Shown here piece by piece: positions 12,602-18,712 of a stretch of 18,712 nt of DNA. Every line of letters begins with the position of its first letter. Within the stretch, counting starts at the first letter, position 1. The DNA lies in contig JBHELO010000164.1 in assembly GCA_046263055.1 (NCBI GenBank), positions 1 through 18,712 of the forward strand, in the 5' to 3' direction. Under the pieces are notes generated by a model. That model saw only the letters and a program-made list of their open reading frames with translations, was not told the origin of the DNA and ran no database searches. This DNA is from DATAQC01 sp046263055 (GTDB lineage: Bacteria > Actinomycetota > Acidimicrobiia > Acidimicrobiales > AC-14). The position numbers and the translations under genes were made by a program.

Positions 12602-13543
12602 ATGAGCGACGCCGACCTCGCAGCCCTCGCCAGCAGCCAGGGCGGCATGGTGGCCCGCCACCAGGCCCGGGACCACATGACCGCCAAACAGCTGAAGAAC
12701 CGGCTGGCGACGGGCCGCCTGGTCGTGGTGCGCCGGGGCGTCTACCGGTTCGCCGGCTCCCCCGAGGGCCGGTGGGACGACCTGCGGGCCGCGTGCCTGG
12801 CCGAGGGGCCGGCGGCGGTGGCCTCCCACCGGTCGGCGGCCGAGCTCTGGGGGATGGCGGGCATCGTGGCCGAACAGCCCGAGATCACCGTGCCCGCACC
12901 CATGTGGCCACGTCTTCCGGGCGTGCGCGGACACCAGAGCGCGCGCCTCCCACATGCACACGTCACCATGCGTCACGGGATCCCGGTCACCAGCCCGGCC
13001 CGGACGGTCACCGACCTGTCGGCCGAGCTCACCTCCGGCGTTCTCGGCCGCCTCGTCGACGAGTGCCTGCGCCGCCGGATCACCGACCTCCGGCAGCTGC
13101 GGGCGGTGCACGACCTCCTCGTGGGCGCCGCTGCGGGCCTGGGCACGCTCCGGGCCGTGCTGGATCTTCGCCAGCCCGGGCACCATCCCGGCGACAGCCC
13201 CGGCGAGCTCGACCTGTGCCGGCTCCTGGTGGACGCCGGGCTCCCGTCGCCCGTCCCCCAGCACCAGGTCGTCGCCGGGCGGACCGTGTACGTCCTCGAT
13301 CTCGCCTACCCGGAGATCCGCCTGGGGCTGGAGTACGACGGGTGGACGGCCCACGGCACCAGGTCGGCGTTCGACCACGACCGGGCACGGGGCAACGCCC
13401 TGGCCGCCGCCGGGTGGACGATGCTGCACTTCACCTCGGGCATGGCGGCCGACCGCCTCCAGGCCGCGGCGGTGGCCGCCTACCACCGCACCGCCCGCGC
13501 AACGGGTCCCTCCGAGGGCCAATTGAGCGAGGAGGCGGGGTGA
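12602..13543 (+). CDS. AbiEi-type winged-helix protein with C-terminal DUF559/Vsr-like nuclease domain
   Basis: The 313-residue protein joins two parts. Residues 1-50 (ASSQGGMVARHQARD...RLATGRLVVVRRGVYRFAG) match the N-terminal winged-helix domain of type IV AbiEi antitoxins. Residues 200-280 match the DUF559 fold, a Vsr-like PD-(D/E)xK nuclease: GELDLCRLLVDAGLP (201-215), VLDLAYPE (231-238), GLEYDGWTAHG (242-252), FDHDRARGNALAAAGW (257-272) and MLHFT. Candidate metal ligands are Glu202, Asp233, Glu244 and Asp246. This fused family is common and multi-copy in actinobacteria, and its biological role is not settled. The ATG at 12602 is chosen because TTGAAT (12589-12594) lies 7 bases upstream; an in-frame ATG at 12593 is the alternative. 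Residues 297-309 are encoded by an inverted copy of the palindromic repeat. The stop overlaps the next start as GTGA. Confidence 0.82.
   Translation: MSDADLAALASSQGGMVARHQARDHMTAKQLKNRLATGRLVVVRRGVYRFAGSPEGRWDDLRAACLAEGPAAVASHRSAAELWGMAGIVAEQPEITVPAPMWPRLPGVRGHQSARLPHAHVTMRHGIPVTSPARTVTDLSAELTSGVLGRLVDECLRRRITDLRQLRAVHDLLVGAAAGLGTLRAVLDLRQPGHHPGDSPGELDLCRLLVDAGLPSPVPQHQVVAGRTVYVLDLAYPEIRLGLEYDGWTAHGTRSAFDHDRARGNALAAAGWTMLHFTSGMAADRLQAAAVAAYHRTARATGPSEGQLSEEAG
13492..13528 (-). repeat. Imperfect palindromic repeat, inverted copy inside coding sequence
   Basis: Read on the minus strand, these 37 bases match the core of copies 1 and 2 with three mismatches. The segment lies inside the last codons of the nuclease gene, ends 11 bases before the GTG of the RNase H gene, and has one mismatch in the outer stem (TTGAGCG instead of TTGCGCG). 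Confidence 0.85.
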
Positions 13544-14604
13544 GCGCGCCCGGCGGTGTCGGATCGGGGACCGTGGCCTACACGGACGGGGCGTGCATCG
13601 GGAACCCCGGGCCCGGGGGGTGGGCGTGGGCGGTGGCGGGCGGGCGGTACGCCAGCGGGGCGGCGGCCCACACCACCAACCAGCGGATGGAGGTCACGGC
13701 CGCCCTCGAGGCGGTGGGCGCCATCCCCGGGCCCCTCGAGATCGTCAGCGACTCCACGTACGTCGTGAACTGCTTCCGTGACCGGTGGTGGGAGGGATGG
13801 ATCAGCCGGGGCTGGCGCACCACGGCCAAGCAGCCGGTGGCCAACCGCGACCTGTGGGAGCCCTTGGTGGACGCGGTGCGGGCCGAGCCCGGGCGGGTGC
13901 GCTTCCGCTGGGTCAAGGGCCACTCCACCGACCCCATGAACGACCTCGTCGACCGCTTGGCCGTGGAGGCGGCCCGCACCCAGGACGGGCGCACGGGCGA
14001 CCGCCCGCCGTCGCCGGCCGAGCTGGGGCCCGCCGACGTCCCCGCCGACGGCCACCCCTCGGGCGCGACCACGCGTGCTGACGCCGCCGACGGGGTACCC
14101 GCCGGTCACCGGGTGGTGGTGGCCGGGCACCGGCCGCCGGCCCTGGGCGGCTACGAGGACAACCCGGTGGCCGACCGCACGCGCTCCAAGCTGGCCGAGG
14201 TGCTGGCGGCCAAGCGCCAGCTCCATCCCGATCTGGTGGTGCTCACCGGCCTCGGTCTGGGCGCCGAGCAGCTGGGGGCGGAGGCGGCGACCACTGCCGG
14301 CGTGCCGTACGCGGCCGTCCTCCCCTACCCCGACCCCGACGGCATGTGGCCCCCGGCCTCCCGGGAGCGGTTCCGTCGCCTGCTCGAGGGGGCTGCCGGG
14401 ACGGTGGTGGTGCAGCGCGCGGCCCCGGCCACCCGCCAGCTGGCGGGGGGCGCCCTGCGCCGGCGCGACGCGTGGCTGGCCCGCCACGCCGACGAGGCGG
14501 TGGTCGTGTGGGACGGGGTCGACGCCGACACCGGCCGGGTCTCCCGGGCGTACCAGGACGCCCTCGGGGAGGGGGAGGTGTGGGTCATCCCGCCAGGCGG
14601 CTGA
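13540..14604 (+). CDS. RNase HI fused to a YpsA/DUF1273-like SLOG domain
   Basis: The 354-residue protein has two domains. Residues 10-147 are type 1 RNase H, which cleaves RNA in RNA-DNA hybrids: YTDGACIGNPGPGGW (14-28, Asp16), NQRMEVTAALEAV (Glu51), VSDSTYVVN (Asp71), KGHSTDPMNDLVDRLA (His128, Asp138). All four acidic ligands and the histidine are present. A Pro/Ala/Asp-rich linker (148-188) leads to residues 190-352, which resemble the YpsA-type SLOG Rossmann fold: GHRPPALGGY (196-205), TGLGLGAEQLGAEAA (236-250), MWPPASRERF and DEAVVVWDG (318-326). SLOG domains bind or process nucleotide-derived ligands in several known families. The GTG start at 13540 overlaps the nuclease stop (GTGA), so the two genes are probably coupled. 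Its 3' end overlaps the convergent aat gene by 20 bp. The usual actinobacterial RNase H fusion is to an acid phosphatase, not to SLOG. Confidence 0.88.
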   Translation: MSAPGGVGSGTVAYTDGACIGNPGPGGWAWAVAGGRYASGAAAHTTNQRMEVTAALEAVGAIPGPLEIVSDSTYVVNCFRDRWWEGWISRGWRTTAKQPVANRDLWEPLVDAVRAEPGRVRFRWVKGHSTDPMNDLVDRLAVEAARTQDGRTGDRPPSPAELGPADVPADGHPSGATTRADAADGVPAGHRVVVAGHRPPALGGYEDNPVADRTRSKLAEVLAAKRQLHPDLVVLTGLGLGAEQLGAEAATTAGVPYAAVLPYPDPDGMWPPASRERFRRLLEGAAGTVVVQRAAPATRQLAGGALRRRDAWLARHADEAVVVWDGVDADTGRVSRAYQDALGEGEVWVIPPGG

Positions 14605-15325
14605 CGGGAAGGGCGTCCACCTGCATGGACACGGTGCGGTCGACCACGCCCGCCAGCATGGCGAGGAGGCGGGCCCGCGCCACCTCCACGGCGCCCATGG
14701 TGCCCAGGTGGTCGGTGGGGAGCTGCACGTCCACGAACGCCCCCCCGGCCTCCTCCCACCGCCGGCAGAGGTCCACGAGGGCGACCTTGGAGGCGTCGGT
14801 CCGCCGGTGGAACATGGACTCCCCGGTGAAGCAGCCACCCACCCGGACGCCGTAGATGCCGCCCACCAGCTCGCCGTCGGCGGCCCACACCTCCAGGCTG
14901 TGGGCCCACCCGAGGCGCTGGAGGCGGCCGTAGGCGGCGGCCATGCCCGGCGTGATCCAGGTGCCCTCGTCGGCGCGCCCCTCGGCACAAGCGGCCACCA
15001 CCTCGTCGAAGGCGGCGTCAACCGTGCTGATCCAGCCGCACCGGCGCATCCGGGCGGCCAGCGACCGGCTCACGTGGGCGCCGCCGGCGGGGATCACCGC
15101 CCGGGGGTCGGGCGAGAACCAGGGCAGCGCCACCCCCTCGTGGGGCCACGGAAAGATGCCCCGCCGGTAGGCGTCGACCAGGGTCTCGGGGGCGAGGTCG
15201 GCGCCGAAGCCCACGAGGTCGTCGGATCCCTCGACGGGGTCGGGCAGCGCCCACGCCGACGGCCCGAGGGCCCGTGGCGCGCCGGCCCACGACGGGCCGC
15301 CGGCGTCGGCGGAGGTGGGAGGCAC
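14585..15325 (-). CDS. aat: Leucyl/phenylalanyl-tRNA-protein transferase
   Basis: Aat transfers Leu or Phe from aminoacyl-tRNA to proteins with N-terminal Arg or Lys, marking them for ClpS/ClpAP degradation under the N-end rule. The 246-residue length and motifs fit well: GFGADLAPETLVDAYRRGIF (39-58) with FPWP following, LPWFSPDPRAVI (67-78), TWITPGM (122-128), HSLEVW (142-147), and GGIYGVRVGGCFTGESMF (155-172) followed by SKVALV. The GTG at 15323-15325 gives an N-terminus of normal length; GAGACT lies 7 bases upstream. Only 18 bases separate it from the divergent hyuA start, so both promoters must overlap. At its 3' end it overlaps the RNase H-SLOG gene by 20 bases, tail to tail. Confidence 0.95.
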   Translation of the reverse strand: MPPTSADAGGPSWAGAPRALGPSAWALPDPVEGSDDLVGFGADLAPETLVDAYRRGIFPWPHEGVALPWFSPDPRAVIPAGGAHVSRSLAARMRRCGWISTVDAAFDEVVAACAEGRADEGTWITPGMAAAYGRLQRLGWAHSLEVWAADGELVGGIYGVRVGGCFTGESMFHRRTDASKVALVDLCRRWEEAGGAFVDVQLPTDHLGTMGAVEVARARLLAMLAGVVDRTVSMQVDALPVSRLAG

Positions 15326-15331
15326 GCCGCC

Positions 15332-15338
15332 TAGTCTC
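15332..15338. promoter_or_regulatory. Superimposed divergent -10-like hexamers between aat and hyuA
   Basis: On the plus strand TAGTCT (15332-15337) ends 6 bases before the GTG of hyuA. On the minus strand GAGACT (15333-15338) ends 7 bases before the GTG of aat. The two hexamers share five base pairs, and the whole intergenic space is 18 bp. Both genes would be leaderless, with any -35 element inside the opposite gene. Confidence 0.45.
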
Positions 15339-15343
15339 GCCGG

Positions 15344-17464
15344 GTGCGCTGCGGGGCCGACACCGGCGGCACGTTCACCGACGTGGTGGCCGACGACGGG
15401 CGCATCGTGAAGGTCCTGTCGACGCCCGACGATCCCAGCCGGGCGGTGGCCGCCGGCCTCGCCGACCTGCTGCCCGGGGGCCCGGCTCGGGCCGGAGCCA
15501 GGAGCGGCGGCCAGCGCCGCCCGTCGCCCGAGGGGCGCGACGAGGCGGGGACGGCCGGGAGAGCCTCGTCCTCGGCGGAGGCCGGGCACGGGCACCAGGG
15601 GAGGAGCCCCGCACCCACCGAGCTGTTGGCCCACGGGACGACGGTGGCCACCAACGCACTGCTCGAACGCCAGGGCGCCAGCGTCGCCCTGGTGACCACC
15701 GCCGGGTTCGCCGACGTGATCGAGATCGCCCGCCAGGACCGGCCGTCACTGTACGACGCCATGGTGGACCGGCCCGAGCCACTCGTGCCCCGGGGCCTGC
15801 GCCTGGAGGTGGGCGGCCGCCTCGACGCCACCGGCGAAGAGCTCGAGCCCCTCGACCCGGCCTCGGTGCCCGAGATCCCCGCCGAGGCCGAGGCGGTGGC
15901 GGTCTGCCTGCTGCACGCCGACCTCGACGCCCGCCACGAGGCGGCTGTGGCCCGGGTCCTGGCCGAGCGGGGGATCGACGACATCAGCTGCTCCTCCCAG
16001 GTCTCGCCCGAGTTCCGGGAGTACGAGCGCACGGTCACCACCGTGGTCAACGCCTACCTGCGGCCGCGCTGCCGGCGCTACCTCCGCTCGCTGGTCGGCC
16101 TGGCCGGCGACGTGCTGGTGATGACCTCGGCCGGCGGCCTGGTGCCGGTGGAGGAGGCGGCCGAGGCTGCCGTCGCCCTCCTCCTGTCTGGTCCCGCCGG
16201 CGGGGTGCGGGCGGGGGGGGCGGCGGCCGTGGCCGCCGGCTGGCCGGACGCCGTCACCTTCGACATGGGCGGCACCAGCACCGATGCCTGCCTGGTGCGC
16301 GACGGCGCCCCCGAGCCGGCTGCCGGCCGCACCGCCGCCGGCTTCCCGATCCGCCTTCCCGCCCTCGACATCCACACCATCGGGGCCGGCGGCGGCTCCA
16401 TCGCCCGGCTGGACGCCGGCGGTGCGCTGGTGGTGGGCCCGGCCAGTGCCGGCGCCGACCCCGGCCCCGCCTGCTACGGGCGGGGCGGCACCCGGCCGAC
16501 GGTCACCGACGCCGACCTGGCCCTCGGGCGCATCCTCGCCGGGCAGGCCTTCGCCGGCCTGGACACCCTCGACGCCGACGCCGCCCGACGGGCGCTTGGC
16601 GACGCCGGCGTGGCCGCCGAGGGTGTCGTGGCCGTGGTCGACGAGTCCCTGCAGCGGGCGGTGCGGGCCGTCTCCGTGGAGCGGGGCGTGGACCCCGCCG
16701 GCCTCGCCCTGGTGGCATTCGGCGGAGCGGGCCCGCTGCACGGTTGTGCGGTGGCCGAGGCCGCCGGTATGGGCGCGGTGATCGTGCCGCCCCGCGCCGG
16801 GGTCCTGTCGGCGGTGGGCCTGCTCTGTTCGCCGCGCCAGCGCGACGTCGTGCGCTCCTGGCCCACGCCCGCCTGCCACGACGGCATCGACGAGGCCCTC
16901 GCCGCCCTGGCCGAGCGGGCTCGCCGGGCGGTGCTCGAGGGCGGGGCGGAGCCCGCCGGCGGGAGCGACGGGCGAGCTGAACACCGCAACCACGGCACGG
17001 GCGCCGAGGGCCCTCCGAGCGAGGGCGGCGACGGCGGCGGCGACGGCGCCGGCGGCGAGCGCGGCGACGGCGACGGCGCCGGCGAGGGCGCCGGGGCGGG
17101 ACGAGGTCGGCGGCCGGGTGGCGGTGGTCGCTCCGACGGCGGGGTGGAGGTCACGACGTCGGTGGACTGCCGGTACGCGGGCCAGAGCCACGAGCTGACC
17201 GTCGCCCGGGTGGACGACTTCGAGGACGAGCACCGACGCCGCAACGGCTATGCCCGAAACGGCGCGCCGGTGGAGGTGGTGGCCCTGCGGGCCCGGGCCT
17301 CGTCGGCGCCGGCGGTGACGGTGGCCGACCTCGGCCCGCCGCCCGTGCCCCGACACCCCACCAGGGGCCCGGCCGTCATCGCCGAGCCCGACTGCACGGT
17401 GTGGGTGCCCGAGGGGTGGTCGGCCGACGTCGCCCCCGACGGCAGCTGGGTCCTGACCCGGTGA
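15344..17464 (+). CDS. hyuA: Hydantoinase/oxoprolinase family protein, HyuA-type subunit
   Basis: This is the ATP-binding subunit of the hydantoinase A/5-oxoprolinase family, which hydrolyses cyclic amides such as hydantoins or 5-oxoproline with ATP, together with a B subunit. The ASKHA-type phosphate motif GADTGGTFTDVV is at residues 4-15. LAHGTTVATNALLE follows at 95-108, then FDMGGTSTDACLV, IHTIGAGGGSIA, GPASAGADPGPACYGRGG and FGGAGPLHG, all diagnostic. Two low-complexity inserts interrupt the family pattern: residues about 44-91 (Arg/Gly/Ser/Pro-rich) and about 534-600 (Gly/Asp/Glu-rich). The C-terminal region resumes with VDCRYAGQSHELTV and ends normally. The GTG start at 15344 is supported by TAGTCT 6 bases upstream and by the motif four residues in. 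Its stop overlaps the hyuB start as GTGA. The substrate is not predictable. Confidence 0.92.
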   Translation: MRCGADTGGTFTDVVADDGRIVKVLSTPDDPSRAVAAGLADLLPGGPARAGARSGGQRRPSPEGRDEAGTAGRASSSAEAGHGHQGRSPAPTELLAHGTTVATNALLERQGASVALVTTAGFADVIEIARQDRPSLYDAMVDRPEPLVPRGLRLEVGGRLDATGEELEPLDPASVPEIPAEAEAVAVCLLHADLDARHEAAVARVLAERGIDDISCSSQVSPEFREYERTVTTVVNAYLRPRCRRYLRSLVGLAGDVLVMTSAGGLVPVEEAAEAAVALLLSGPAGGVRAGGAAAVAAGWPDAVTFDMGGTSTDACLVRDGAPEPAAGRTAAGFPIRLPALDIHTIGAGGGSIARLDAGGALVVGPASAGADPGPACYGRGGTRPTVTDADLALGRILAGQAFAGLDTLDADAARRALGDAGVAAEGVVAVVDESLQRAVRAVSVERGVDPAGLALVAFGGAGPLHGCAVAEAAGMGAVIVPPRAGVLSAVGLLCSPRQRDVVRSWPTPACHDGIDEALAALAERARRAVLEGGAEPAGGSDGRAEHRNHGTGAEGPPSEGGDGGGDGAGGERGDGDGAGEGAGAGRGRRPGGGGRSDGGVEVTTSVDCRYAGQSHELTVARVDDFEDEHRRRNGYARNGAPVEVVALRARASSAPAVTVADLGPPPVPRHPTRGPAVIAEPDCTVWVPEGWSADVAPDGSWVLTR

Positions 17465-18712
17465 GCCTCGACCCCGCCGCCCTCCAGGTGCTGGTGTCCC
17501 GGCTCACCGCCGTGGCCGAGGAGATGGGGGCGGTGTTGCGCCGGGCCGCCTTCAGCCCCAATATCAAGGAGCGGGCCGACTGCTCCTCGGCCCTGTTCAC
17601 CCCCGGGGGCGAGCTGCTCGTCCAGGCCGAGCACATCCCCGTGCACCTCGGCTCCATGCCGGCGTCGGTGCGGGCCGCCATCGACGCCCTGGGCGACCGC
17701 GTGCGGCCCGGCGACCAGGTGGTGCTGAACGACCCCTTCGCCGGCGGCACCCACCTGAACGACCTCACCCTGGTCGCGCCGTGCTTCACCGGCGAGGGGT
17801 CGGCCACCCTCGTCGGCTGGGCCGCCAACCGGGCCCACCACGCCGACGTCGGCGGCATGGCCCCGGGCTCCATCCCCGCCGAGGCCACCGACGTCGCCCA
17901 GGAGGGCCTGCGCATCCCGCCCCTCCTCCTCACCCCCGAGGTCGAGGCCCTGATCACCACCAACTCCCGCACGCCCGACGAGCGCCGGGGCGACCTCGAC
18001 GCCCAACGAGGTGCCAACGTGGTCGGCGTCGGGCGCCTGGCCGCCTTCGCCGATGCACCGCTCGATGAGGTCACCGCCTACGGCGAGCGCCGCATGCGGG
18101 CGGCCCTGGCCGCCCTCCCCGGCGGCACCTGGTCCTTCGAGGACCAGCTCGACTCGTGCGGTCCCCGGCCCGACCAGCAGCGTCCCGTCCGCATCGCCCT
18201 CACCCTCACGGTGGCCGGGGAGACCGCCACCTTCGACTTCACCGGCACCGACCCCCAGGGCCCCGGCAACGTCAACGCGGTGGAAGCGGTGACGGTCAGC
18301 GCGGTGTCGTTCGCCCTGCGGGCCGCCGTCGACCCCACCATCCCGGCCAACGGGGGCGCTCTGCGCCCGGTCCGGGTGGTGGCACCGCCCGGCTCGGTGG
18401 TCAACGCCCGGCCGCCGGCGGCGGTGGGCGCCGGCAACGTGGAGGTGAGCGCCCGGGTGGCCGACGTCTGCCTGGGCGCCCTGGCCCAGGCCCTTCCCGG
18501 CCGCGTGGGGGCGGCCAGCCAGGGCACGATGAACAACACCCTGCTCGGGGGCGACGGCTGGGTGTACTACGAGACCATCGGCGGGGGCCAGGGAGGCCGG
18601 CCGGGACGGGCGGGCATGAGCGGCGTGCACACCGGCATGACCAACGCCAGGAATACGCCGGTGGAGGCCCTGGAGCGGGCGTTCCCGATGCGGGTGCGCC
18701 GCTACCACCTGC
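17461..18712 (+). CDS. hyuB: Hydantoinase/oxoprolinase family protein, HyuB-type subunit (3' end missing)
   Basis: The frame opens with GTG at 17461, overlapping the hyuA stop by four bases, and runs without a stop to the window edge, giving 417 codons. Full HyuB-type subunits are usually above 500 residues, so the last fifth or so lies outside. Family motifs are clear: AVLRRAAFSPNIKERADCSS near residues 22-41, EHIPVHLGSMP (about 57-67), VVLNDPFAGGTHLNDLTLV (about 87-105), ANRAHHADVGGMAPGSIP (about 122-139), RGDLDAQRGAN (about 178-188), DFTGTDPQGPGNVNAV, and a late NNTLLGG with GGGQGGRPG. The B subunit carries the hydrolase part that works with HyuA. The SHHADVGG-like stretch is typically associated with metal binding in this family. 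Confidence 0.92.
   Translation, partial: MSLDPAALQVLVSRLTAVAEEMGAVLRRAAFSPNIKERADCSSALFTPGGELLVQAEHIPVHLGSMPASVRAAIDALGDRVRPGDQVVLNDPFAGGTHLNDLTLVAPCFTGEGSATLVGWAANRAHHADVGGMAPGSIPAEATDVAQEGLRIPPLLLTPEVEALITTNSRTPDERRGDLDAQRGANVVGVGRLAAFADAPLDEVTAYGERRMRAALAALPGGTWSFEDQLDSCGPRPDQQRPVRIALTLTVAGETATFDFTGTDPQGPGNVNAVEAVTVSAVSFALRAAVDPTIPANGGALRPVRVVAPPGSVVNARPPAAVGAGNVEVSARVADVCLGALAQALPGRVGAASQGTMNNTLLGGDGWVYYETIGGGQGGRPGRAGMSGVHTGMTNARNTPVEALERAFPMRVRRYHL

Noticed and set aside
12456..13528. CRISPR array from the repeated 46-base units
   Set aside because: There are only two direct copies and one inverted copy. The spacing is one 17-base gap and one gene, there are no further units, and no cas genes are present.
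9874..13539. Very long plus-strand open frame running into the RNase H gene
   Set aside because: Most of it is antisense to aceE, whose protein is clearly homologous over its full length. The absence of stops is a by-product of high GC. Only the part from 13540 is a real gene.
1..18712. tRNA or rRNA genes, IS elements and integrases
   Set aside because: I saw no CCA-ended cloverleaf arms, no rRNA-like conserved blocks and no transposase or integrase motifs. The 16S-like string at 770-783 is a Shine-Dalgarno match, not part of an rRNA gene.

Overview
The window is very GC-rich, with G or C at nearly every third codon position, many GTG starts and dense gene packing. The gene set is actinobacterial: homodimeric AceE, an actinobacterial HhH-GPD glycosylase, a RecQ-type helicase and Aat. 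I infer an actinomycete-type bacterium, possibly Acidimicrobiia, but nothing here fixes the taxon. Many genes have a TANNNT hexamer 6 to 8 bases before the start codon, which suggests widespread leaderless transcription.

Layout. 1-709: the 3' end of an acyl-CoA dehydrogenase gene and a small membrane-anchored protein of unknown function. 733-1918: a promoter-like site, a hairpin-rich leader of about 386 nt that opens with a 14-nt Shine-Dalgarno match and a Cys-Cys mini-ORF, then an alpha/beta hydrolase. 2036-4200 (minus): a compact operon of a VOC-fold protein, an alpha/beta hydrolase without its nucleophile serine, thiS and thiE. 4264-6678: a TMEM175-type channel (plus), then a quinone oxidoreductase and a diiron alternative-oxidase homologue (both minus). 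6793-8118: a decayed zone with a recQ gene that has lost its helicase core and the frameshifted remnant of a delta-60 repeat protein. 8161-9666: a HhH-GPD glycosylase and a divergent His-containing membrane protein with a small hairpin leader. 9733-12438 (minus): aceE. 12439-14604: imperfect palindromic repeats around an AbiEi-like wHTH/DUF559 nuclease gene, translationally coupled to an unusual RNase HI-SLOG fusion. 14585-15325 (minus): aat. 15344 to the end: hyuA and hyuB of a hydantoinase/oxoprolinase-type operon, with hyuB cut by the window edge.

How the genes relate. Most of the window is housekeeping metabolism: pyruvate oxidation, thiamine synthesis, quinol and quinone redox chemistry, and amide or lactam hydrolysis. 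Thiamine synthesis has a direct metabolic link to AceE, which needs thiamine diphosphate. The best candidate for something undescribed is the 12439-14604 block. A DNA-binding/nuclease protein and an RNase H joined to a nucleotide-sensor-like domain are translated from overlapping cistrons, and palindromes spaced exactly 63 bp apart lie in the promoter region shared with aceE. The structured leader at 768-1153 is the second candidate.
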